From contig JBGCEZ010000058.1 in the NCBI GenBank assembly GCA_045106735.1, forward strand, positions 62,001 to 126,000: 64,000 bases of DNA. The letters are read 5' to 3'. Each line of letters opens with the position of its first letter. Position 1 is the first letter of the stretch. This DNA comes from JBGCEZ01 sp045106735 (GTDB taxonomy: Bacteria; Planctomycetota; Phycisphaerae; Phycisphaerales; SM1A02). Below the pieces are notes generated by a model, which was not told the DNA's origin, did not search any database, and saw only the letters and a list, made by a program, of their open reading frames with translations. Both the position numbers and the translations under genes were made by a program. This document shows, piece after piece, positions 35,498 to 45,146 of the stretch.

Positions 35498-38400
35498 TCA
35501 GAGCGAGAAGTACTTGGCCTGCCGGTGGTGCACGATGATCGCGCTCGTCGACTGCTCGGGGTCGATCTGCCAATTCTCGGTCAGTTCGCACCCGATGCGT
35601 TCCGGCCGCAGCAGCCGGAAGAGCTTCTCCTGGTCCGACATTTCCGGGCAGGCCGGGTAGCCGAAGGAGAAGCGGCTGCCGCGGTAGTGCTGCGTGAAGA
35701 GCTTCTTGATCTCCGGGCTGTCGTCGTTGCCGATGCCGAGTTCGGCCCGCATGCGCTTGTGCCAGAGTTCGGCCAGGCCCTCGGCCGTTTCGACGCTGAA
35801 GCCGTGGAGGTAGAGGTACTCCTGGTAGCGGTCGGACTCGAACAGCTCCTTGGCCCCCTCGCTGGCCCGCGACCCCACGGTCACACACGACATGCCGACC
35901 ACGTCGACTTCGCCGGATTCCGCCGGCCGGAAGAAGTCGCTGATGCACCAGCGTTGCCGCGTGCGCTGCCGCGGAAAACTGAATCGCTCCAGCTCGCGGC
36001 CGTGGTCCTTGGGATCCAGGATCACCAGATCCTCGGCTTCGGCCACGCAGGGATACCAGCCGTACACCACCTTCGGCTGCAGGATCTCTTCGTCGCGACA
36101 CCGCGCCGCCAGCTCCTTGAAGACGGGCTCGGCCGTGTCCTCGATGAAGCGTTCGTACTCGGCCGCACTCATGCGGCCCTTCTTGAGTTGCCACTGCCCG
36201 CGGTAGAGCGCGACCGGGTTGATGAACGGGTAGATCTGGTCCAGGGGCACGGACTCGACGACGCGATCGCCCCAGAACGGAGGCTCGGGGAGGGCTTCGT
36301 CGGTGGTGGCCGGGCTTCGAACGGGGCCGTTGTCGGCGCCGCCGCCGGCCGCCGCAGCCGCCGTCGTCCCGCAGCCGCAGCCCGGACCGTGCGGACCCGC
36401 CGCCGGCTTGACGAGCGTCGCCGCCCCGCCGCCTGATTCGCTGCCGCCGGAAGCGATCTCTCCCGCCGCCGATGACGCCGCCGCGGCCGCCGCCGCCTCG
36501 CGCTCACGCAAAGCCGCGACCTTGGCCGTGGCCGCGTCGCGTTTCTCGCGCCGCTCGACGATCTCATCGTTCAGCGTCGTCAAGTCGCCGGCGGCCAGGT
36601 GGTCCATGATCCGCAGGCCGTCGAATGCGTCCTTGCCGTAGAACAGCGGCCCCTTGTACTGCGGACGCAGGTGGTTCTCGCAGTAGTGCCGGGCCAGCGC
36701 CGCCCCGCCGAGCAGGATCGGCACGTCGATCGACTGGGTATTGAACTCCTGGAGATTCTCCTCCATCACCGTCACCGACTTGACGAGCAGGCCGCTCAAG
36801 CCGATCGCGTCGGCCCCGGTCTCGCGGAGCGCCTGAATGATCGACCCGACCGGCTGCTTGATGCCGATGTTGTGCACCGTGTAGCCGTTGTTGGTCAAGA
36901 TGATGTCGACAAGGTTCTTGCCGATGTCGTGCACGTCACCCTTGACCGTGGCCAGCACGATCGAGCCCTTGGTCTGGCCGTCGGCCTTCTCCATGTGCGG
37001 CTCGAGCTGGGCCACGGCCATCTTCATGACCTCGGCCGACTGCAGCACGAACGGCAACTGCATCGCCCCGCTGGCGAACAATTCGCCGACCGTCTTCATC
37101 CCGTCCAGCAGGTGGTCGTTGATGATGGCCAGCGGCGGATACTGCTGCATCGCTTCTTCGAGGGTGACATCGACGCCCTTCTTCTCGCCGTCGATGATGT
37201 GCCGGCGCAGGCGCTCTTCCAGCGGCAGGTCCGCCAAGTCTTCCTTGGTGGTGAGGGATTTCTGACCGGTCGGAAACAGATCGATGAAGATCTGCAGCGG
37301 ATCATCGGTCAAGGTCCCGTCGGCGAGTTCCTGCGGCGCGTCCGGCCGACGGTCGTAGAGCAGGTCCATGGCCGCATCCCACGCGGCATCGTCGATGCGG
37401 GTGCGCGGCAGGATCTTGGAGACGTGCAGGATCGCCCCGGTCATGCCGGCCTCGGTCAATTCGTGCAGGAACACGCTGTTGAGCACCTGGCGGGCCGCCG
37501 GGCTCAGGCCGAAAGACACGTTGGACAAGCCGCAGGTGATCTGGCAGGCCGGGAATCGCTCGCTGATGCGCCGCGTGCCCTCGATCGTTTCGAGCGCGCT
37601 GCGCCGGTCTTTTTCCATGCCGGTCGAGACGGGCAGGACGAGCGGGTCGAAGAACAGGTCGGCCGCGTCCAGCCCGTGGGTCTGCGTGGCCAAGTCGTGC
37701 ATGCGTTCGGCGATGGACAGCTTGCGTTCAGCCGTCCGGGCCATCGCTTCTTCGGGATCTTCGTCGATCGTGCCGAGGACCAGCCCCGCGCCGTACCGGC
37801 GCGCGAGTTGGCACATCTCGGCAAACTTCTCTTCGCCCTCTTCCAGGTTGGCCGAATTGATGATGCACTTGCCGCCGGCGGCCTTCAGTCCGGCCTCAAT
37901 CGTCGCCGGCTGCGTGGAGTCGAGCATGAGCGGCACGTTGACCTGCCGCACGATGCGCCGGACGACCTCGGCCATGTCGGCGGCGTTGTCGCGGCCGGCG
38001 TAGTCCACGTTCACGTCGATGACGTGCGAACCTTCGCGCACCATCTCGCGGGCCAGGCTCACGATCTCGTCCCAGTCCTCGGCTTCCAGCAGCCGCTTGA
38101 ACTTGCGGCTGCCCGAAGCATTCGTGCGTTCGCCGACGTTGAGCAGCGAGTTGTCCTGGCGGTAGTCGGTCGGTCCGTACAAGCTCGTGCACGCAGGCGC
38201 GAATGGCATCACCGTCCGTTCGGCCCGCGGACGACCGTCGAGCGCCTCGCTCAGTTGGCGAATGTGTTCAATCGTTGTCCCGCAGCAGCCGCCGACGATC
38301 GACAGTCCGCAGGTCTCCACGAAGTCGATCATCTTCTCGACGAAGGGCGCGGGCCCCAGGGGATACTCCGTCCGGCCCTCGACCAGCGACGGAAGCCCGG

Positions 38401-39163
38401 CGTTCGGCAGGACGCTGATGTGCCGGTCCCAGTGCCGAGCCAGCCAATTGACGTGCTCGCTCATTTCCAGCGGACCGGTCGCGCAGTTGAGGCCGAGCGA
38501 GAGCACCGGGAAGTCCTTGACCACCGCGGCGGCCGCGGCGATGTCCGTGCCCACCAGCATGGTGCCGGTGGTCTCGATCGTCACCTGCACCATGATCGGC
38601 ACGTCTTCCGGCCCGAGCCCGCGTTCCTTCAGGCCGTCCAGACAGGCGTTGATCGCGCACTTGACCTGCAGGATGTCCTGGCTCGTCTCGAGCAGCAGCA
38701 CGTCCGTGCCGCCTTCCAGCAGGCCGCGAACCTGCTCGAGGTAGGACGCGTGCAGCGTTTCCCAGTCGACGTGGCCGAGGGTGATGAGCTTGGTGCCGGG
38801 ACCAATCGAACCGATGACGAATCGCGGCCGGTCCGGCGTGGCGACGGAATCGCAGGCCGCCCGGGCGATCTCCGCCGCAAGGCGATTGACCTCGCGGGCC
38901 TGGTCTTCCATCTCAAACTCGGCCAGCACGAGCGGATTGGCCCCGAACGTGTTCGTCTCGACTCCGTCGGCCCCGGCGAGCAAGAACCGGCGGTGGATCT
39001 CCTCCACCGCGTCCGGGCGGGTCTGGACCAACACCTCGGTGCAGTTCTCTTTGCCCAGGTAGTCGGTCTCGAGATCGAGACCGAGTTCGTGGGTCGTGGT
39101 CCCCATCGCCCCGTCAAGGCAGAGGACGCGGCGTTCGAGGGCTTCGATGAATCGGCTGGACAT
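35498..39163 (-). CDS. metH: Cobalamin-dependent methionine synthase
   Basis: A 1221-residue full-length MetH that moves the methyl group of methyltetrahydrofolate to homocysteine through methylcobalamin. The homocysteine domain (1-~320) starts FIEALERRVLCLDGAMGT; its zinc cysteines are in LGLNCATGP (near 226) and GGCCGTT (near 293-294). The folate domain holds NVGERTNASGSRKF and IDVNVDYAG. The cobalamin domain has DVHDIGKNLVD near 745 and LSGLLVKSV. The AdoMet reactivation domain follows FWGDRVVESVPLDQIYPFINP. Between the last two, about residues 885-960 form an Ala/Gly-rich insertion containing GPGCGCG. The insertion is longer than the usual linker. A perfect palindrome lies 33 bases upstream of the start. 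Confidence 0.97.
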   Translation of the reverse strand: MSSRFIEALERRVLCLDGAMGTTTHELGLDLETDYLGKENCTEVLVQTRPDAVEEIHRRFLLAGADGVETNTFGANPLVLAEFEMEDQAREVNRLAAEIARAACDSVATPDRPRFVIGSIGPGTKLITLGHVDWETLHASYLEQVRGLLEGGTDVLLLETSQDILQVKCAINACLDGLKERGLGPEDVPIMVQVTIETTGTMLVGTDIAAAAAVVKDFPVLSLGLNCATGPLEMSEHVNWLARHWDRHISVLPNAGLPSLVEGRTEYPLGPAPFVEKMIDFVETCGLSIVGGCCGTTIEHIRQLSEALDGRPRAERTVMPFAPACTSLYGPTDYRQDNSLLNVGERTNASGSRKFKRLLEAEDWDEIVSLAREMVREGSHVIDVNVDYAGRDNAADMAEVVRRIVRQVNVPLMLDSTQPATIEAGLKAAGGKCIINSANLEEGEEKFAEMCQLARRYGAGLVLGTIDEDPEEAMARTAERKLSIAERMHDLATQTHGLDAADLFFDPLVLPVSTGMEKDRRSALETIEGTRRISERFPACQITCGLSNVSFGLSPAARQVLNSVFLHELTEAGMTGAILHVSKILPRTRIDDAAWDAAMDLLYDRRPDAPQELADGTLTDDPLQIFIDLFPTGQKSLTTKEDLADLPLEERLRRHIIDGEKKGVDVTLEEAMQQYPPLAIINDHLLDGMKTVGELFASGAMQLPFVLQSAEVMKMAVAQLEPHMEKADGQTKGSIVLATVKGDVHDIGKNLVDIILTNNGYTVHNIGIKQPVGSIIQALRETGADAIGLSGLLVKSVTVMEENLQEFNTQSIDVPILLGGAALARHYCENHLRPQYKGPLFYGKDAFDGLRIMDHLAAGDLTTLNDEIVERREKRDAATAKVAALREREAAAAAAASSAAGEIASGGSESGGGAATLVKPAAGPHGPGCGCGTTAAAAAGGGADNGPVRSPATTDEALPEPPFWGDRVVESVPLDQIYPFINPVALYRGQWQLKKGRMSAAEYERFIEDTAEPVFKELAARCRDEEILQPKVVYGWYPCVAEAEDLVILDPKDHGRELERFSFPRQRTRQRWCISDFFRPAESGEVDVVGMSCVTVGSRASEGAKELFESDRYQEYLYLHGFSVETAEGLAELWHKRMRAELGIGNDDSPEIKKLFTQHYRGSRFSFGYPACPEMSDQEKLFRLLRPERIGCELTENWQIDPEQSTSAIIVHHRQAKYFSL

Positions 39164-39494
39164 GTCGGGAGTCTACGGGCGGAGCGTGAATTCTTCCACC
39201 CGTTCATCCGGATGAACGGGTGAAGCCGTGGCCGCGTGGTCTCCACCCAGCGTCCCGGCAGTCCCCCGATACACTCATCGACCGCGGCGGTGGAACGACT
39301 GGACCCTGACTCTGGGTCCGAGAATCACGAATCCGCCGCGATTTCCGCCCAGACGCTGGCCCACAGCGACTGGCAACCGATGGTCCACATGCATGGTCCG
39401 GCCCGTCTCGGCGTTGGACTGGAACGCGGCACCGTCCGCCCGCGCTCCGGCGTCCCCGCCCCCCCGACCAGATCCCTGCCCCGAGGAACCCCAT
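39164..39494. other. 331-bp gap between metH and the LolA-like gene
   Basis: This divergent gap contains the 26-bp palindrome near metH and must hold promoters for both sides. I see no cobalamin or SAM riboswitch core (no recognisable B12-box), no small gene and no repeat other than the palindrome. An open plus-strand frame crosses it from 39228 but has no family character before the ATG at 39495. Confidence 0.5.
39197..39222. promoter_or_regulatory. Perfect 26-bp palindrome upstream of metH, probable operator
   Basis: Each 13-base half reads CACCCGTTCATCC towards the centre, giving a perfect two-fold symmetric site centred on CCGG. Its near edge is 33 bases before the metH ATG. No T-tract follows on either strand, so an intrinsic terminator is unlikely. 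The size and symmetry fit a dimeric repressor site. Methionine genes of other bacteria are controlled by ArsR-type SahR/SamR, MetJ or MetR; which, if any, applies here is unknown. Confidence 0.65.
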
Positions 39495-40544
39495 ATGTCC
39501 CGCATCCTCGTACCTTCCAGCCTCGTCGCCACCCTCGCCGCCGGCCTTCTGTTGCCCGCGGCCAACGCTGCCGGGCCGCTCTCCGCGGGTGCCGCGAACA
39601 CGGTGGCCATCGCCCCGGCCGCATCCCAGAGCGCTCCCGGATTGGCCGACGGCCGGGCCCTCCTCGAGAAGTCAATCGACGCGATGGGCGGACGCGAGGC
39701 GTTCAAGCAAATCCGATCGGCGGAGATGGACATCTCCCTCGGCACGCCGAACGGCCCGCTGCCCATCAACGCCCGAATGATGCCGCCCGAGATGGTGAGC
39801 ATCACCATGTCGGCCCAGATGCCGAACCCCGTCGAGGTCCGCATGGTCCGCAATGGCGAAGCGACCTGGATGGAAGTCCAGGCCCTCGACATTGAGGGCC
39901 AGCCCGTTGGCGAGCGTCAGGTCACCCCGCGGGTACCGCGGACGCAGATGGATCAGTTCGCCACCGTCGTCCGCATCCACTGGATGATGCACCGAATCCT
40001 TGAGGACTACGAGACGCTGGAAGTCACCGGCATTCAAGAGTTCGAAGGCATGCCCTGCATGAAGGTGCGCATCGCCGACCCCCGCACCGAACGCGGTCGC
40101 GAAGAGAAGGCCGCGACGCCCGGCGATCGATTCGTGTTCGTCGACCTGGCCGAAGGCTTCCCCCGCGGACTCGACGCGCCGGTGACCGGCTCCGCCGACC
40201 AACGCCAGGTCCTCGCGTTCCGCGATGTCAAGGAATTCGGTCGACTCAAGCTCTTCACCAAGATGGTCGGCATCGAAGGCCCGGTGCAGCAGACCTTCAG
40301 CTTCGACCGCATTGAGTTCAACGGCCTCCTGCCCGGCGCGTTCACCGTGCCCGAAGGCATCCCCGGCAAGCCCGCGACGGTCGCTCCGGCGGCCGCTCCC
40401 ATCGACCCGACCGGCGGCGGCCGGCCGATCAATCCCACCGGCCGTCCGACGGGCGGCGGCGCCGGGTCTGGCACGACTGGCGGGACGGGTGGCGGGACGG
40501 GTGGCGGTTCTGGCGGCGGCACCGGCGGGAACGGCGGCGGATGA
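39495..40544 (+). CDS. Exported LolA-like protein with a glycine-rich tail
   Basis: A 349-residue secreted or periplasmic protein. The signal peptide is MSRILVPSSLVATLAAGLLL ending near NAAG. The start has GAGGA upstream. After a low-complexity spacer the folded part begins GRALLEKSIDAMGGREAFKQ, a pattern common at the start of LolA/LppX-like beta-sheet proteins and zinc-peptidase-associated domains (...AxGGxxAxxxIxS). A central domain of about 230 residues follows, and the last 45 residues are Gly/Thr repeats (TGGTGGGTGGGSGGG). It overlaps the ABC ATPase start by ATGA, so it is part of that operon. The lipid or substrate handled is unknown. Confidence 0.78.
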   Translation: MSRILVPSSLVATLAAGLLLPAANAAGPLSAGAANTVAIAPAASQSAPGLADGRALLEKSIDAMGGREAFKQIRSAEMDISLGTPNGPLPINARMMPPEMVSITMSAQMPNPVEVRMVRNGEATWMEVQALDIEGQPVGERQVTPRVPRTQMDQFATVVRIHWMMHRILEDYETLEVTGIQEFEGMPCMKVRIADPRTERGREEKAATPGDRFVFVDLAEGFPRGLDAPVTGSADQRQVLAFRDVKEFGRLKLFTKMVGIEGPVQQTFSFDRIEFNGLLPGAFTVPEGIPGKPATVAPAAAPIDPTGGGRPINPTGRPTGGGAGSGTTGGTGGGTGGGSGGGTGGNGGG

Positions 40545-41545
40545 ACCACGACGCGGCGATTCGCATCGACAGCATTCGCAAGAGTTATGGCGAGAACCAC
40601 GCGGTTCGCGACCTCTCGTTGGAAGTCCCGCGCGGCAGCCTGTGCGGATTCCTCGGTCCCAATGGGGCGGGCAAGAGCACGACGATTCGCATGATCATGT
40701 CGATCATGTACCCCGACCGGGGCACGATCAACGTTCTGGGCGGCACCGCCCTCGAGTCCAAGGACCGCATCGGCTACTTGCCGGAAGAGCGCGGCGTCTA
40801 CCGCAAGATGCGGGTCGTCGAGTTCGTGCGGTACATCGCCCGACTCAAGGGCGCGGACCGCCGCGGCTTTGACCGCGTCATCGAAGATTGGCTCGATCGC
40901 ATTGAACTGCCGGGCGTGGCCAAGAAGCGCTGCGAAGAACTCAGCAAGGGCATGCAGCAGAAAGTTCAGTTCCTGGCCGCGATCATCAACGCGCCCGAGC
41001 TGATCATCCTGGACGAGCCATTCTCTGGCCTCGACCCGGTGAACGCCGAGGTCATCCACGGCATCGTCCAAGACCTCCACGACGATGGCCGGACGATCAT
41101 CTTTTCGACGCACATCCTGCAGCAAGCCGAACGCTTGTGCGATCGCATCGTGCTGATCAACCGCGGACAGAAGTTGCTCGACGAATCGATGCCGTCAATT
41201 CGCGCCCGCTTTTCGCCGCGAGAATTGCAGCTCGAGCCGGAGAAGCCGGAAGACGCCGCCTTGGTGACGGAGTCGCTGGCCCCCCGCGATGACGTGGTCG
41301 CCGTTCGGCCCGCCGGCGAATCGGTGATCGCGGAATTGGCCGAAGGCGCTGACCCCCGCGTCACCATGCAGGTGCTCCTGGCCGAACTCCCGCTCCGCGG
41401 CGTCAGCCTGCGGCGCGTGAGCCTCGAAGAAGTCTTCATCAACTTGGTCAGCGCGGGCGATGGACGAGCCGCGGCCGAAGTCGCCCGCCGCCAACTGGCC
41501 GGCATGGACGAAGCCGAGGCCGAGCTCGCCAGCTCGACCAACTGA
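40541..41545 (+). CDS. ABC transporter ATP-binding subunit, NatA-like
   Basis: A 334-residue ATPase. Walker A is GPNGAGKST (about 39-47), the Q-loop region lies in RIGYLPEERG, the signature is ELSKGMQQKVQF and Walker B is LIILDEPFSGLDP, followed by the switch histidine in IIFSTHILQQAE. A C-terminal DUF4162-like region (ARFSPRELQLEP, then LRRVSLEEVFINLVSAG) marks it as a NatA/YhaQ-type exporter subunit. Its partner is the permease starting 60 bp downstream. Such pairs export sodium, antibiotics or peptides; the cargo is not evident here. Confidence 0.94.
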   Translation: MNHDAAIRIDSIRKSYGENHAVRDLSLEVPRGSLCGFLGPNGAGKSTTIRMIMSIMYPDRGTINVLGGTALESKDRIGYLPEERGVYRKMRVVEFVRYIARLKGADRRGFDRVIEDWLDRIELPGVAKKRCEELSKGMQQKVQFLAAIINAPELIILDEPFSGLDPVNAEVIHGIVQDLHDDGRTIIFSTHILQQAERLCDRIVLINRGQKLLDESMPSIRARFSPRELQLEPEKPEDAALVTESLAPRDDVVAVRPAGESVIAELAEGADPRVTMQVLLAELPLRGVSLRRVSLEEVFINLVSAGDGRAAAEVARRQLAGMDEAEAELASSTN

Positions 41546-41604
41546 TCCGCCGCTGCCCCACTTGATCGCCCGTCGATCAGTCCCCCGGAACGAATGGAGT
41601 CGAG

Positions 41605-43182
41605 ATGTCGAAGGTGTTCGCGGTCATGCGGCGGGAGATCCGTCATACGGTCATGACCAAGGCGTTCCTGATCGCGCTCGTCGGCGTCCCGATCTTGATG
41701 GTCGGGGCCATCGCCATCGCCGTCGTCATCATGGCCAACCACGAGCAGCCGCCGCTCGAAGGCCGGATCGTGTTGATCGACGGGGACGGCGCGGTGACCG
41801 CCGAAGCCAACGAGATCTTCGCCCGCATTCGGACCGACCGGCGGACGGCCATTGAACGCATGACGGAGGCCGCGGCGAGCGGCGATCCCGAGTCGATCGC
41901 CGACGCGGCGCGGGAAGCCCAGTCGAACGCCGGCCCGATGGGCATGGGCGCGATGGCCACTCCGGGCTTGATCGACGTCGTGGTCGAACGCGAAGCCGGC
42001 GACCCGCTGCTCGAAATCCCCGAGTCTCTGCGGGAAGACGTGGCCGCCGGCCGCGTGATCGCCGTCGCCGCCATTCCCCCGTCGGTGACCGCCGCTCCGG
42101 ATTTGACCCCATCGGCCGGCGAGACCGATGCCGACGACGAGGAACCAGCCACCGGCGTGTCCGGCCCGGCCGGCGGTGCCGCGACGAACGCCCCGGCCAA
42201 CGACCCGGCCAACTCGGCCACCCTCGACCAAGCAACGACCGCGACCGCCACGCCCGACGCCGACGCCCGAGCCGCGGAGGCCCGTCGCACGAAGTGGCGC
42301 CTCCTCGCCGGCAAGGATGTCGACGCCGACCACGTCAGCCGCATCGAGAACGCCATCGGTGATGCCATCGTCGCGGTGCGATCCAAACGCGCCGGTGTGG
42401 ATCCCAAGGCGGCCGCGGCGATGCTGCGACGGCCTGCTCCCCTCACGGACCGCGTCGACGAATCTGGCAAGGGGACCCGCGAATCCGCCGGGCTGCGAGA
42501 GATCCGCACCCAGTTGATTCCCGGCTTCTTCATGATGCTGCTGTGGATCGCCACGTTCAGCAGCGGCACGCAGTTGCTGCAGTCGACGATCGAAGAGAAA
42601 TCGAACCGCGTGATGGAGGTGCTGCTCAGCGCGGTCAGCCCGACCCAGTTGCTGGCCGGCAAGATCCTCGGCCAGGGCATCGTCGGCCTGCTGATCGCCG
42701 GGGTCTATTCGTCCCTCGGCCTCGTCTCGCTGGCCCTCTTCCTGACCACCGGGCTCGTTTCGCCGCTCCAGATCGTCGCCTTCATCATCTTTTTCCTGAT
42801 GGCCTACTTCATGGTGGCCACGATGATGGCCGCGGTGGGCAGTGCGGTCAGCGACTTGCGAGACGCCAACAGCCTCATGGCCCCGGTCATGATCGTCCTG
42901 ATGATTCCGATGATGCTCTGGATGCCGATCAGCCAGGCCCCGAACGGCTCGCTGGCCACGGTGATTTCCTTCGTGCCGCCGGCCATTCCGTTCGTGATGA
43001 TCCTCCGGGTCTGCTCGGACGAGGGCGTGTCGATGATGCAGTTGGTCGCGTCCATCCTGTGGGGCGGCGTCTGCACCGCGGCCATGGTCTGGGCCGCCGG
43101 CCGGATCTTCCGGGTCGGCGTCCTCATGACCGGCAAGCCCCCGTCACCGCTCGAACTCATCCGGTGGATTCGGTACACCTGA
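41605..43182 (+). CDS. ABC transporter permease, NatB-like (ABC-2 type)
   Basis: A 525-residue ABC-2 permease. It begins MSKVFAVMRREIRHTVMTKAF with the first helix LIALVGVPILMVGAIAIAVVIM. A long extracytoplasmic region of about 270 residues follows, including an acidic/Ala/Pro-rich low-complexity insert (DADDEEPATGVSGPAGG). The C-terminal membrane part has the signature EEKSNRVMEVLLSAVSPTQLLAGKILG and five further helices. A GGAG site precedes the ATG at 41605. It forms an exporter with the ATPase at 40541. The large periplasmic loop is typical of NatB; the low-complexity insert is less usual. Confidence 0.92.
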   Translation: MSKVFAVMRREIRHTVMTKAFLIALVGVPILMVGAIAIAVVIMANHEQPPLEGRIVLIDGDGAVTAEANEIFARIRTDRRTAIERMTEAAASGDPESIADAAREAQSNAGPMGMGAMATPGLIDVVVEREAGDPLLEIPESLREDVAAGRVIAVAAIPPSVTAAPDLTPSAGETDADDEEPATGVSGPAGGAATNAPANDPANSATLDQATTATATPDADARAAEARRTKWRLLAGKDVDADHVSRIENAIGDAIVAVRSKRAGVDPKAAAAMLRRPAPLTDRVDESGKGTRESAGLREIRTQLIPGFFMMLLWIATFSSGTQLLQSTIEEKSNRVMEVLLSAVSPTQLLAGKILGQGIVGLLIAGVYSSLGLVSLALFLTTGLVSPLQIVAFIIFFLMAYFMVATMMAAVGSAVSDLRDANSLMAPVMIVLMIPMMLWMPISQAPNGSLATVISFVPPAIPFVMILRVCSDEGVSMMQLVASILWGGVCTAAMVWAAGRIFRVGVLMTGKPPSPLELIRWIRYT

Positions 43183-43651
43183 CGCCCTTCAGGCAGCGGC
43201 GCCGGCACGTTCCGGATCGCCGATCCGCCCCCCCGGCCACTCGCCTCCCGTTGGGAGCCCGACGTGCGGCCGGCCGATTCGCCTGACCACCCCCGGCCGA
43301 CCGCATTCCACCCGGCCGGAATCGAGTCTCGCGCGGGCCGCCAATGGGCCCGGAGATTCGTCCGAGGGGGCCATTCAAATGGCCTTCCACGCGCTTCGTG
43401 GGGATGCCCCGGGGGCCCCGACCGTAGCCCGCACGGAGCGGGTCGCCCGAGCGGAACCCTGCATTCCTCTCCTGTCTTGCCCAACCTTCCGGCCCTCGGG
43501 TGACGTTCCCGACGGAAGCATGCGATATTTCGGCATCTCGTGCGTTCGACCGGGGGCTTCACCGGCATCCGTCGCCGGGAGGCCCGCCCGAATTCGATCC
43601 CTGCCCCCAGGTCCCCCCGCCGATCGCCGGCGGGCCGGAGGAGACCCGACC
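43183..43651. other. 469-bp gap with one small hairpin
   Basis: This is the longest gene-free stretch of the window. A hairpin CGGATC-GCC-GATCCG lies at 43213-43227, about 30 bases after the permease stop. It is followed by a C-run, not T, so a terminator call is weak. The rest has an open plus-strand frame without family character, and probably carries the promoter of the exported helical protein at 43652. Confidence 0.45.
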
Positions 43652-45067
43652 ATGACGCTCGCCGACCCCACCGACCGCCAGCCGGACAACCGGCCCACGA
43701 GCCGATTTGCCCGCCGGACCGAACGCTGGTCTCGGCGTCTCGCCGGCTTGGGCCGTCCCGCTGGCCTGCCGCTGATGGCGGCCCTCTGGGTGATCGCCCC
43801 GCTGATGGCCATCGTCCCGGTGCGAGCCGCCGACGCCCAGTTTGGTCAGGTTGCCCAGTTCAGCGACGTGATGCGGCCCTACTTCATGGCCCGCGACGTC
43901 CGCTTCTTCGCCGACGAGCTCCAGCTCGACGATGACCAGAACGCCATCCTCCAAGAACTCTTTTACGACTACCAAGACGGCAACGACGCCGGCCAGTCGC
44001 GTCTCCGGGATCGCTTCGAGGGCATGAAGGACGAGATCGCGGACATCGACCAGAATGACAAGGAAGCCGTCGCCGCGCTGGTGATGGCCCCGTTCATCGA
44101 GCAGGCCGAGGCCCAAATCGAGCAGAAGGATGCCTTCCTCGACACGGTCAAGGCGATCCTCAACGAAGAGCAGCGTCAACTCTGGCCGGCCTTCGAGCGG
44201 GCCCTCCGCCGCGAGAAGGAACTGCCGCGTGGCCTCTTCGCCGGCGAGTCGGTCGACCTCTTCACCGTGGTTCGCCAGTCGGACCTCGATCCGGTGACCG
44301 CCGGGACGCTCCAGGACACCCTCGATCAGTACGAACTTGATCTCGACACCGTGCTTGCCGCCCGCGAGCGGCTCGATACCGAGAACCGCCCGAAGCTCAT
44401 GGGCATGCTCGGCACCCCCGGCGAATCGAGCGTGCAGTTGGTTCGCGATCGGGTCGAAGCCTCCAAGCTCGTCCGCGATGTGAATCTGCAGTTTGCTGAA
44501 ACGCTCGCCAGCCGCCTTTCCGGGGCCGACAGTGCCCGATTCCGCCAGGTCTACCGCGAGCTCGCCTTCCCCTCGATCGTGCGACCGACCGCGGCCCAGC
44601 GCATCCTCGACCGGGCCGTCGACATCGAGACGCTCGACGAATCCGATGTCGCCGCCGTCACCGGACTCATCGCCAGCTACCGGGCTGAAGTCGGCCCGAT
44701 CGTCGAAGGCATGATCCGGGCCCAGATCGCCTTTGATCCGATCGACGAAATGCAGAAGGCCAATCAATTCGTCGGTCGCGAGACCAACGACGCCCGGGCC
44801 GAAGCGCTCCGCCGCGACCTTTCGCTGGCCCGGACCGAACGCAGCGACATGGACAAGCGGTACATGGTCTCGCTGCAGGAAATCCTGACCCGCAGCGAGT
44901 TCATGAGCCTGCCGGGCGCGACCCGATTCATCGACCGCACTGGCGAAGGCCTCGGCACCGATGCCGGCCAGGCGCCCAAGGATGGCGGCCGGGCCAACCG
45001 GATCCGCGAAGCCGGCACCAACAGTCCCGTCTCGGGGGCCCCCGGTCGTCGCGGTGGTCGCCGCTGA
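43652..45067 (+). CDS. Exported helical protein with Spy/CpxP-like character
   Basis: A 471-residue protein whose ATG at 43652 follows GGAGGAG. A polar N-terminus of 40 residues leads to a hydrophobic segment (PLMAALWVIAPLMAIVPVRA) that ends in an Ala-x-Ala-like cleavage site (ADAQ). The mature part is almost wholly helical. It includes ELQLDDDQNAILQELFYDYQ, IEQAEAQIEQKDAF and LNEEQRQLWPAFERALRRE, resembling LTxxQ-type helices of Spy/CpxP/zinc-resistance chaperones, repeated several times. The C-terminus is Gly/Arg-rich. It precedes the type II secretion operon by 80 bp on the same strand, so it may be co-expressed. Function not assigned. Confidence 0.72.
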   Translation: MTLADPTDRQPDNRPTSRFARRTERWSRRLAGLGRPAGLPLMAALWVIAPLMAIVPVRAADAQFGQVAQFSDVMRPYFMARDVRFFADELQLDDDQNAILQELFYDYQDGNDAGQSRLRDRFEGMKDEIADIDQNDKEAVAALVMAPFIEQAEAQIEQKDAFLDTVKAILNEEQRQLWPAFERALRREKELPRGLFAGESVDLFTVVRQSDLDPVTAGTLQDTLDQYELDLDTVLAARERLDTENRPKLMGMLGTPGESSVQLVRDRVEASKLVRDVNLQFAETLASRLSGADSARFRQVYRELAFPSIVRPTAAQRILDRAVDIETLDESDVAAVTGLIASYRAEVGPIVEGMIRAQIAFDPIDEMQKANQFVGRETNDARAEALRRDLSLARTERSDMDKRYMVSLQEILTRSEFMSLPGATRFIDRTGEGLGTDAGQAPKDGGRANRIREAGTNSPVSGAPGRRGGRR

Positions 45068-45146
45068 TCGCTGCGGATCGCCTCGCCCGTACCCAAGGCC
45101 CCCAGTGGCCCCGTCCTGATTCGCCCCGCCACGTTTCCGCCCCCAG

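Noticed and set aside
36599..39223. 874-codon plus-strand open frame opposite metH
   Set aside because: Full-length MetH with all zinc, folate and cobalamin motifs lies on the other strand; the open frame results from high GC.
39164..39494. Cobalamin or SAM riboswitch ahead of metH
   Set aside because: No B12-box or SAM-type core could be recognised; only a symmetric palindrome is present.
43213..43227. Intrinsic terminator after the ABC permease
   Set aside because: The 6-bp stem is followed by a C-run, not by T residues, so it was noted only as a small hairpin.
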